Shown here: positions 55,000 to 64,000 of the stretch, piece after piece
Position numbering within the stretch: the stretch's first letter is position 1
Layout: each line of letters begins with the position of its first letter
Position numbers and translations under genes: made by a program
Assembly (NCBI GenBank): GCA_964020085.1
Contig: OZ026608.1
Coordinates: 5,197,890-5,261,889 of the forward strand
Source: Micromussa lordhowensis
Lineage: Eukaryota; Cnidaria; Anthozoa; Scleractinia; Lobophylliidae
DNA length: 64,000 bases
Reading direction: 5' to 3'
Notes under the pieces: generated by a model
The model's input: only the letters and a program-made list of their open reading frames with translations
What the model was told of the DNA's origin: nothing
Database searches by the model: none

Positions 55000-56403
55000 T
55001 TATTGCTCCAAAACGTAGGCAACTGGCATTTCTTGTTCCTCCCACAACCAATAATTCCCGCATTTTCTGCGAAGCAGCCTCATGCTGTAAGTGACAGCCT
55101 TGCAGCGTACATCGCAGTTACTGCAAGTGGCATAGCTCAAATACCTTGGCACAGTGTCCACGAAGTCTTTTACTTCCATCTGGTAAGGACATTTTCCACT
55201 GTAAACTGATCTTTTACTGTTCGCCTTAAATTGTTCAATTCCAGTTGGAGGGTTGGATTGGGGAACAATCATGTAACCGCGACGACGAATAAAACGCAGA
55301 ATGTCATTTGAGGAAGTTACAGTAGAAGTCGGCATCTGAAGACAACGTGCTAAACTGGTCCAGTCACGACCGCAAGGCAAACTCTTTGCGATCAGGCAGA
55401 GAGACAGAAGTGTGGAGGCCTGTTAAATTTCAAGATGATATCTGTGAGTACATTCATTTCGATCTAAGCTTCTATGGTTCGAGTTCGCGTGATGGTACTT
55501 TTCAATGAGATTCCGATTCTATCTAAGGTGAATCAGTGAGAGTCATACGAACTTAAAATGTACACACATGCAAAACTACTTAATGATAAGACAAAATAGG
55601 ACAGGGTAGGATTGTCTGCTAGTTTGTTTGTTTGTTTTTGCCAGGTTAAGATAGGATAACATAGAGCGGTTTTCAATTGAGTGTCGAATAGTAATTGGTT
55701 TTGCACTTACTACGCCACCCAATTGGTTTAAAAAAATCGCGCCATTTTTTCATCCAATCAGAAGAAAAACCAAAACCAATCTTGACTCACGCGTACGCGT
55801 TTTCCCGCGCTTTGCGTCAGCTACATGTAATTACTTCGAGTTTTGATTGGTTCGCTGTCTTGTTTATGTCCTTTGTGATTGGCTAGAGCGATTACTTTGG
55901 TTTTACGACACTCAATTGAAAACCGCTCTAGGATAGTATAGTATAGGTTAGGTTAGGTTAGCAAAGGATAGGTTAGGATATAAGATAGGTTAGATGAAGA
56001 AAAGAGAAGAGACGAAAAGGAAAGAAAAGAGAAGAGAGAAGATACAAGTTTATAAAATAAATTAAGATATGTAATAATGAAATTTTAATAAAGAGCACCT
56101 ATATGAAGACAATTATCGTCGGTTGTCGAAATGTTTATCCCACTTGCCTTTTTTGATCAAGAAGCGAATAAGCATCTTCGTTCCCAGGGCTTTTCACTTA
56201 GGGAGAAAAGGCCCGGGAACGAAGTTGCCGAATAAGGAATCGGGAGAAAACGCAACCTTCTAAACAAGGCAAGGTAGAAGAGGCAATCCTAGCCTCTTAA
56301 AAACTACGTAGAATTGTATCATCCATCGAAAAAATATAGAATGGAGACAGTTGCTAGAATTGATAAAAGCAAATTCACTTACGATAATCACAAACTTGTA
56401 CAT
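55000..56403 (-). CDS. Secreted IL-17-like cystine-knot cytokine
   Basis: Exon 1 (56403-56383) encodes MYKFVII. Exon 2 (55419-55000) completes a signal peptide ending near LLSLCLIAKS and the mature chain; total 146 residues. The core has GKCPYQMEVKDFVDTVPRYL, then ATCSNCDVRCKAVTYS, LLRRKCGNYWLWEE and MPVAYV. CPY, D..P.YL..A.C..C, and the V.Y...LRR step are the IL-17-domain pattern. IL-17 family ligands act extracellularly in immune or barrier signalling. Family features seen: small size, signal peptide, about eight mature cysteines. The C-terminal VGCTCV of vertebrate forms is replaced by PVAYVLEQ. It may instead be another cystine-knot factor. A MITE (56173-56227) and a second one (55662-55931) lie in the intron. 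Confidence 0.65.
55662..55931. mobile_element. MITE with GAGCGGTTTTCAATTGAGTG termini
   Basis: The ends GAGCGGTTTTCAATTGAGTG and CACTCAATTGAAAACCGCTC are perfect mirrors. TA flanks on both sides suggest a Tc1/mariner-like origin. The interior has several GATTGG and CCAATC boxes. Relatives: 13218-13489, 15189-15353, and fragments near 61230-61350 and 63560-63790. Confidence 0.78.
56173..56227. mobile_element. 55-bp MITE of the RecQ/DUF6589 end family
   Basis: CATCTTCGTTCCCAGGGC is mirrored by GCCCGGGAACGAAGTTG. The 9-bp flanks gcgaataag (56164-56172) and ccgaataag (56228-56236) match at 8 of 9. It lies in the intron of the IL-17-like gene. Confidence 0.7.
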
Positions 56404-58867
56404 TGTCAGCCCGGTGTTCCCCTTGACAAAATGGCACTTCTCAATATTTTCGTTGACTTACTCTCGTGAAGTTCTGATGAAGACATCGTGCTTACAGCTT
56501 TTATAGCCTGGTGCTATGTGACCCATTGCTGAAAAATCTTAATGATTGAATCGGTATTTTTAATCATTTCTAACACCGATGCTATTAGTACTTCCACACG
56601 GCAGTCAATACATTTTGGGGATGAAACGGAAAATATATAATAAAGAAGTTTCCTTTGTGCTATCTATTTATGATATTTTACAATTTTTGGAAGATTTCTT
56701 GAACCTCCAAAAATAACCATCCAATAATTTTGAGTTCCTCAATATTGGCCAAGAAGCTGTCAAAAAGATGAAAAAGAAACGCCACACTGACTGAAGCCGG
56801 AAGAGTATCGAAGAGTAGTATAGTGTGATATTGTAGGGAATAACAGGCTTGTTTTCAAAAATTATTGTGTGTATTAAGTATTAGGCAACAGTTGATCGAG
56901 TGCTAAGCGTGACCTAAATTTAAAATGATCAAAAATGCGAACCACGTAAGCTGTAGCTTAGCTATCGTACCTACAGCAATTATTGAGCCGTGGAAATCAT
57001 CTGCGGAAAGAAAACTTGAAAAGGTTTGTTTTTAGTGTTCTGAAACAGTTCTCGTATTGAATGATAAAGAGACAAATTTGTCTTCCTCAGAATAAAAATA
57101 TGATTAATATCCGTATGAAAACTGCTCTTCCTACGTTTCAGCTGTTTTGGGATTCGTTTCAAGCTTTGCTTTAGTACACCTGGCTAATTTGCATGAAAAT
57201 CTGTTATTGTAAGTAGTAATAACGAGATTTTTTCTTCCGTGTTCAAAACCAACGAGCACTATCAGTGAATTTCGAAAGATTCTTATCATTCTATTAATTA
57301 CACTCGTTAAAATACTAGCACGTAATGACAATTCAGAAGCACGTCGAGGCAATATCTTGCATGGAAACTTATTCGCTTCACTTGTCTAGCCGTCTAGCTC
57401 ATTGTAAAAAGAAATAAAGCAGCTCTTCACCCTTGAATAGAAACAGAAGTGCAGTTCAACTATTTGCAATGTTCTACCGCGCTAATAAAAAGGAAACAGT
57501 GCGTTTACTCAGAGGTTTGATAAAAGCCAACTGCGAGCACGTGGAACAGACGCGATGCGCGTGCGCTCGTGCAACCGCTGGACACAATGTAAACGACATA
57601 GTGACGTGGTTGTCTCCAAGCTCCTCTCCTAGCGAACAAGTGAGGAAGTAAACTGCAAAAATAAACGACCAAATATTATAGACACATATTGAAGCTGAAC
57701 TACAACAACAACAGTGAAATGCGGGTCTAAACCTAAATTGACATACGCACAACGGGTGCAGTGTAAATAACGTAGTGGCGCTAGATAAAATCAAACTGAA
57801 AAACTGAGTAAAACTGCCGAAATTTCAATGGTATGGTGGCTTTTACAGCTAACGGTTATTATTATTCAACAAATTGTAGCACTATCCAAATATGGTCATG
57901 ATGCTCTCGATATCTGTCATCCGTAGGTAACAGATATCCGGCGGTATACGTAGCTTCGTACGTGGGAAGAAAAAGTGAAGCTAAGTGCTCAATCTCGCGG
58001 AATATCGTCTGATTTTAGCCGACTCGGCCTACGGCCTCGTCGGCTAAGTATCAGGCGATATTCCGCGCGATTTCGCAGGATAATTGTTAAATGAAGTAAA
58101 AAATAGCTGCCGCTTGTTTGAAAGACTTTTCAAAATAAAGATTGTTTTCCTTTTTGGAATATCTTCCTTCGTTTTAGAAATATTCGCGTTTTTTATTATG
58201 CAAATGAGGAAAGTGATGACGCCATAAATTGTTCTAGTAAAAACAGCAAAATGAGGAATCAAGAATATCCCTGGAAATATTACAGCAGTGGCAACATCCC
58301 AATGAAACAAATTGACACCTGCTGTGCCTCTGCCATGACAACAGTTTTGCCGCTGGTCCTGTGTTAATTAAGACCGAAATCTTGACCATAAATCATCCAC
58401 TCCCAACAATCTGCCAAGAAGAGTTATGACAATATGGGCATCACGCATGTTCAGAAAAGAGCTCTCTGTCCCACTTAAGAGGGTTGCAAATGGGGATATT
58501 TTGGTTTTGAAAAAAAGGTGTATTATTTTTTACTTCATATGCACTTTAAATGTTTTTTGATTTCTGTGATACTCTTAAAAATGAGCAAACAGTGGTTCTC
58601 GGACCCATTACAGCACCTTCTCGAAAGCGTTTGATTACACCAAAGACATAGTTTTAATTGTACAGGAACACAAAAACATCGAGAAACAACAACTGTTGAA
58701 ATATATACATGAGCACGAGGTATTGGAATCCTCGTGATTTTCTACTAGTGTGGATTTCTACGATAACCTTGTTGATCAGAGTTAATATTGTACGCAATAT
58801 AATGAAGTGATAATCGGCTCTCTGAGAACAATATAATATAATGTTAACCAGTCGGCCCAACCCCTTT
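56404..58867. other. Intergenic between IL-17-like gene and SMC2, no gene seen
   Basis: The short frames in this stretch show no domain pattern. The one clear structure is the palindrome at 57996-58067. Confidence 0.55.
57996..58067. repeat. Palindromic hairpin
   Basis: CGCGGAATATCGTCTGATTT is mirrored by a right arm reading AGTATCAGGCGATATTCCGC, and the loop region GACTCGGCCTACGGCCTCGTC is itself palindromic. Confidence 0.75.
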
Positions 58868-61800
58868 TCAGCCTTGCGATGGCGTGAGGGGTTGGGAAGG
58901 AGCGTCAGCTCTCAACCTTTTGCTCGGGTTTTTCTTTGCAGTGCTTTTCCCTCCCCGCCCGAGTGCTCCGCCTCCATCTCCGTCCCGAGAGGGCTGGGAC
59001 TGAGCATATCGCGTGACGGTGGAGACACCGTCGACAAATTTGGTTTTGAAGAGCACGTTGGCATTGTTGAACATGCCGTCTTTAAGAGACACTACAATGA
59101 ACTGCGAGTGTTTGAAATGGGCTCTGAGCATTTGACCGATGTTCTGGGTGTGAGACAAATCCAGGGCGGCGTCCACTTCATCGAGGATGTACAGAGGAGC
59201 TGGTTTAAACAGCAGCATGGAAAGGATGAGAGACAATGCGACCAGAGACCTGACAAGAAGAAAAGATTGAAAAATTGAATTATATAGCCGCACAGCGTGA
59301 AACTATAGCTCAATAGCTTTCATTTGAATGGTCACACACTAGGGTTTCATCCACAGACTGCAAAGTTAGAACAACCTTGTACAGCAAAATAAACAGTACC
59401 ACATGAAAGTACTGCTCAATAGCTTTCATTTGAATGGTCACACGCTAGGGTTTATAGTGGCACAAAACAGTTTCCAGCACTTTCCAGACTTAAATTTTGA
59501 TGGGTAATTTTAACCACTCTTTATTAATTGATGCTACAGTCATAGTATCAAAAAACTGCCCAATCATTGGTGAACACGTTGTTATCATTTTCGTGACACA
59601 ATAAGTTACCATAGCAACAGTATAACGTGCTTAAAACACCCATAATTATTATAGCTTTAAGGGCTTATAATTCAAAAACGGCACAGTGATTTTTTTTATA
59701 TTAGCAAATTTGGATTAGCGGGATAAGATCACACTTTTATCCAAGTTTTTTAAAAAATTTTGTACACAGGGCAAAATATGAAACTTGTGCCGGCTTTTCA
59801 CTGAAATTGAAGTTGCTACAAGCTGTGATGCAGCAAAGCGAAAAAGTCCTATTCGAAGCAAACGGGTTCTACCGACTTCTGTTTCCAGCTGGCGATCAGG
59901 AAGGTATCCGAATCTCATGGACAATTCACATTATCAACCCAGTTGATAAAACCAAATTATCTTGTAATACTCTCCACCGACGCAGCACCACAGTTTCTAT
60001 AGAAACTTGCCCCCTTTATCCAAAACAAAACCGAGAGAATCCGCATCGATGAAGTCTCTTTTTTCGAACGGACCTGATGCAACTTCGCGTGTGATCGAGC
60101 CCGAACATTGACGATCTACTCGGAAAGGCTCAACTATGGTGAGCGTCGTCATTGTTTAGTCCAGCTTGTTTTGACATGGCTGCCCTGGCGGACCTGATGC
60201 AACTTCGCGTGTGATCGAGCCCGAACATTGACGATCTACTCGGAAAGGCTCAACTATGGTGAGCGTCGTCATTGTTTAGTCCAGCTTGTTTTGACATGGC
60301 TGCCCTGGTGGACCTGATGCAACTTCGCGTGTGATCGAGCCCGAACATTGACGATCTACTCGGAAAGGCTCAACTATGGTGAGCGTCGTCATTGTTTAGT
60401 CCAGCTTGTTTTGACATGGCTGCCCTGGTATTTGTTATTTGTAGTAATAATGGCACCTGTCATTTCTGACCAATCAGAATGCTCCGTTCGTGGACAAACG
60501 GAGGGACCTCAAAATTCAATAACCTTTGCGTAGGCGCAGGTTCTAACCCCCCCCCCCACCCCCCCAACGTAGTTTGTTCCGCAACGGCGTCGTTCGTAAA
60601 CTCACTCGAGCGTCAAAGCGAAACTCAAACACTAGAGCCTGGCTATGTACAGCACAACAAAGAGTACCACATGAAATTAGTGCTCACTAGCTTTCAATTG
60701 AATCGTTACACACTAGGATTTTCATCGGAGCTAAAAATAACTACAGATTGTAAGCTAAAAGACGAACCTTTGACCACCACTAAGTTCGCTTAGACTCTCT
60801 TTCCATACATTGCCAAAAGCAACTTTCACTTCCAGGCCATCGAGTTCCGTTTGTCCTTCAGGAGGGGCCAGCTTGGCTGTGGTCCCAGGCAGAAGAGTAG
60901 AAAAGATCGAACCAAAGTCCTAAAAGCAACGATAAGAAAAGAAATGGGACAACAAAAAAAAGGGATATCAGTTAGAGGAAATGAATCGTAAATCACAGAA
61001 AAACCCTGAAGACGTGGACAGAAGTCCTCTTTAAGGACTAAATTGCACAAAAGGGAAAATGATTTACACAACAAACAAGATTTCACAGCTTTACAAACTC
61101 GCCAGAGTACGGTTTTGTACGAACTACATTGAATTTTCACTGCTAATTTTACTTTTTTAAAATACTTTTAGACAAGACAGATAACATAAGATTTAACAAT
61201 TATTGGACGAAGTTGAGCAAAAATATCGTGACTTGTCAGTGGCGAGCAATTAATTGATCTGCGAGACAAATGGCGCGAGTTTTTTTAAGCCGATCGCGAA
61301 GCGTAGTTGATGCAAAACCAATTACTTTTCGACACTCAACTGAAAACCGAGGATACCTTCTAATTTTGTGATTGTTTTCCTACAGTTTTAAACTCCGTTT
61401 TTCACCTTAGTAAAATAGCGTGGTGTAACTGCTTCATTCTTGTCCATTATAGAGTAAAGAAGATGAATTGTCCTGAATTTAGTGAGTGGAAACAGACCAC
61501 TTACCTTGTTAACTTTCTTCCAAGCGTTCCTCAATGCTTCGTTTTTCTTTTCGTCAAGTTCTTTGATAACGGATGCAATCTTATCTTTGTCATTGAGGAC
61601 AATTCGTTTCTTTTTCATTAAATCATTGTACTGTATTAAATTAAACAAACAAGAAAATAAATAAAAAATGACAGTGAAGTTTGTTTTGGGATGTTTTCTT
61701 CAGGGTGAAAACGAAGAAATGAAATCGTAAAAATCTATGCTAATCGAGATCAGATATCCAAACACCGTCAAGGTCGTGATTTTCTTTGTTTAAACTTGAG

Positions 61801-63956
61801 TTGAGTTTAATGCGTTTGAGAAGTATGCTTCATTATCAAACACCCCAAACGATAAACATAATTTGTCATTGCTACTTCACCTTCTCTTCAGCTTTTCCCA
61901 GCATATTCATAGCTCTCATATTCACGTTCTTTCCTAGTTTTTCCTTCGTTTCTTGTAGTTTGTTGAGCCGCCTCGCGACCTCTTTCATGTCATTAGCATC
62001 AAAATCGTATGCCGTGTTAGGCTGACCAAAAAAGTGTTTCTCGTTGGAGATCCAGTCGTACTTTTCTAGCATTTGTTCGACCTAACGAAGGAATACAGCA
62101 TCAGTGAATTACAAGCTGGGCCAAGCGTCATGGTAAAATGTTCCCAAACCAGTCTTAAAGTACAACAGAACGAAAACTCATATAAGTTTAACTGAATTGT
62201 CCATAAGATTCGCTTTGGTTTTAAAATAATTTCTATTTACAAGGCTAAAAAAGTTAAAAAGTTACCCTGAAGATGATCTACTGTCGAAAATATTTTTACT
62301 TTTTAACTTTTTTAGCCTTGTAAATAGAAATTAGTTTTAACTGAAATATTACCAACTTAGAGAGTGCAAGATTTGGAAAAACAACTTTATAAAGCGCAGG
62401 CAAGTTTCTCGTCGTTTGGAAGTACATGTACACTGTAGTGTGTAAGTTAAATCGCATTGTATAACACGTTTTGTTAGTAATTTAAGGGACTTTAGTGGTT
62501 GTCTTACTACATGTATCATTCTACTGTTATAAACTGTGTAAGTAGCCTACCATTGTTGTAAGTAGTGTGAATCACAAAAACACGTTTCTAGTCGTTTCGT
62601 TTTGCATTGTTATCTTATCGCTATGTCAAACTTGCGTTAAAGTGAAGAGACTGACAATTATAGTCTGCCGAGGCAGAAAACATCAAAGAGGCAATAAAAA
62701 AACAAAAAAATACAAGGATGGTTAAGATTGGGGAAGATTGAGACGGATTAAGAACAACAAACTTGAAAATTCACACTAACGTTGTCGGGAGGTGCCATCG
62801 CTACGCAAGAAAGAAAATCAAGCTTAGCTCAAAGCAGTCCAATTTTATCTTGTTGACTTTGACCATCCATTCTCCTTTCTGGGTTTATAGTATTTTAGTA
62901 TTGGTTTTCTACAATTTTGAAAGCTTTATTTAAAGATTTCATTCCTTTCGCCGCCATTTTATACGCAAAAGATTCCCCGAAAATCTGCGACAGAAGGAAA
63001 GCCTACCTTGGTAGCTGCTTCTTTACTGTCTCGCTGAAACTTGCTCACTTTATGCTCCATTTCCTTCAGCTCCAGCTGAATATCCTGACCTTGTTTCTGT
63101 AACTCTCTTTGCTCGCCGACTTTTTCGCTGATGGCCTGTAACATTAACATTACAACAACTGAATCGTGGCATTTTCATTTTGTGATCTGACTCGGAGCTT
63201 GTAGTTTTCTGGTTCTACCGGGGGATTGCGACGAGAAGAGAAAAGCTACATCGGAAAAGTTCATCTGTGGATTAGAATAGCGTCAAGCGGCTTTCGCACA
63301 GCCAGGATCAGTTGCCACAACAATCTGATTTGCGCTAAATTGCACTTGCAGTCTCTGAATCCAAAGTTTAAATTTATGCTCATCATGAATTTGTACGGGC
63401 CATACATACCTCGTTGCATGCCTTGAGAGCTTCTTTCTGTTTATTTAACTCGTCGGCTGCCTCTTGGACCGTTTTCTAGGGTGAAAAGAGGATTAAACGT
63501 ATCATTAACAAAGACTACATTTCTAACAGCCGTTGCAGAACTGAACCACTACCAAACCCAAGTATTCACGTCTAGCCAATCACAACAAAAAACGCAAAGA
63601 TCATAATGAGCCAATAAGAACTTGAAGAAAACCGATGCAACCAGCGGCAAGCACGGGAAATCGTGCAACCCCTGTAAAGCGCGGGAAAACGCAAGGACAC
63701 CAGTTGCAGTTCGCTCCTGATTGGTTGACGAAACAGCATGTTAGCTCTGATTGGTTGAGAAAACGCACACCAGGTGGCAAACACAATTTTTTTGAAATTA
63801 CTTTAAGTGGAGTTCAAGAGTAAAGATACGAGTGATAAAACAAAAATAATTATTATTTTTTAAATCATAGAGAAGTACCTTGGTTTCCTTAGCCATCTCT
63901 GTGAATTTTTCCACTTGCTCTTCCGCTTTACATATTGCGTCATCCATCGCTTTCAA
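58868..63956 (-). CDS. SMC2: SMC2, condensin subunit, C-terminal part (5' end outside window)
   Basis: SMC2 pairs with SMC4 as the ATPase core of condensin and compacts mitotic chromosomes. Exons seen (high-low): 63956-63879, 63475-63410, 63135-63007, 62081-61881, 61630-61505, 60919-60768, 59249-58868. All phases agree, giving about 377 residues, roughly the last third of a family protein near 1200. The first exons are coiled coil. Then come [58 protein letters not shown], the ABC signature LSELSGGQR, Walker [15 protein letters not shown], and [20 protein letters not shown]. These match SMC2 rather than SMC1, 3 or 4. The tail is Gly/Lys/Arg-rich. The gene continues beyond 64000. Confidence 0.95.
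59300..59460. repeat. ~107-bp AGTACTTTCATG repeat units, cluster 3
   Basis: One and a half units with TAGCTTTCATTTGAATGGTC and ACACTAGGGTTTCATCCACA, in the last SMC2 intron. Confidence 0.7.
59918..59967 (+). repeat. Fragment of the GACGAAGGGC repeat (3' part)
   Basis: Only ACAATTCACATTATCAACCC and AGTTGATAAAACCAAATTAT remain. It is intronic in SMC2. Confidence 0.5.
60070..60428. repeat. 120-bp tandem triplication
   Basis: Three head-to-tail copies of a 120-bp unit starting GACCTGATGCAACTTCGCGT and ending GACATGGCTGCCCTGG. They differ by about one base in the interiors I compared (a C/T at the unit joint). It is intronic in SMC2. It is either very young or maintained by gene conversion, or an assembly artefact. 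Confidence 0.9.
60655..60725. repeat. ~107-bp AGTACTTTCATG repeat, partial unit
   Basis: A diverged partial unit: GAGTACCACATGAAATTAGT, then TCACTAGCTTTCAATTGAAT and ACACACTAGGATTTTCATC. It is intronic in SMC2. Confidence 0.55.
62229..62333. repeat. Palindromic hairpin element
   Basis: TTTCTATTTACAAGGCTAAA is mirrored by TTTAGCCTTGTAAATAGAAA around a spacer with GAAGATGATCTACTGTCGA. It is intronic in SMC2. Confidence 0.75.
62655..62785 (-). repeat. Dispersed ~220-bp intronic repeat, copy 6
   Basis: Partial copy in the sense direction of SMC2; the plus strand reads ACAAGGATGGTTAAGATTGG and GAGACGGATTAAGAACAACA. Confidence 0.6.
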
Positions 63957-64000
63957 CTGTAACAAGAATACACACAAATTCTAGATACCAAATAATAAAT

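Noticed and set aside
61230..61350. Possible complete GAGCGGTTTTC MITE
   Set aside because: Only one end (ACTCAACTGAAAACCG) is recognisable.

Overview
The window is nuclear DNA from an animal. Genes are split into many small exons with GT-AG introns, intergenic space is AT-rich, and short palindromic elements, tRNA-derived SINEs and Penelope-like retroelement debris are dense. The protein flavour and repeat types suggest a cnidarian, most likely an anthozoan such as a stony coral. That placement is inference.

Layout: 1-6.8 kb shows no recognisable gene. 6.8-28.8 kb, minus strand, is one HOOK-family gene (dynein/cargo adaptor) of 29 exons that join in frame. 28.8-32.4 kb is intergenic and repeat-rich. 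32.423-40.467 kb is a complete-looking DNA transposon of about 8 kb, with 69-bp perfect terminal inverted repeats and a 9-bp target duplication. It holds two convergent genes: a DUF6589-like protein (plus) and a RecQ-type helicase (minus), with a minisatellite between their 3' ends. 41.35-50.52 kb, plus strand, is a complete seven-exon glutamate carboxypeptidase II (NAALADase/PSMA) family gene whose last intron took in an inverted, truncated Penelope-like element. 50.5-53.3 kb holds a dead non-LTR retrotransposon and other repeats. 53.4-56.4 kb holds two convergent IL-17-like genes, one frame-broken (plus) and one intact with a signal peptide (minus). 58.87-63.96 kb, minus strand, is the 3' part of the condensin gene SMC2, which continues beyond the window.

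The host genes are ordinary housekeeping, membrane or secreted genes and form no operon or pathway. The most interesting unit is the RecQ/DUF6589 transposon. Three tiny palindromic elements elsewhere in the window (80, 55 and 35 bp) share its CAACCTCGTTCCCAG ends and also sit between 9-bp duplications, exact or 8 of 9. They look like non-autonomous relatives. The copy here is damaged by one in-frame stop in the helicase and at least one frame break in the DUF6589 gene, or carries assembly errors at those points.

All function calls come from reading translated motifs. No database search was run.
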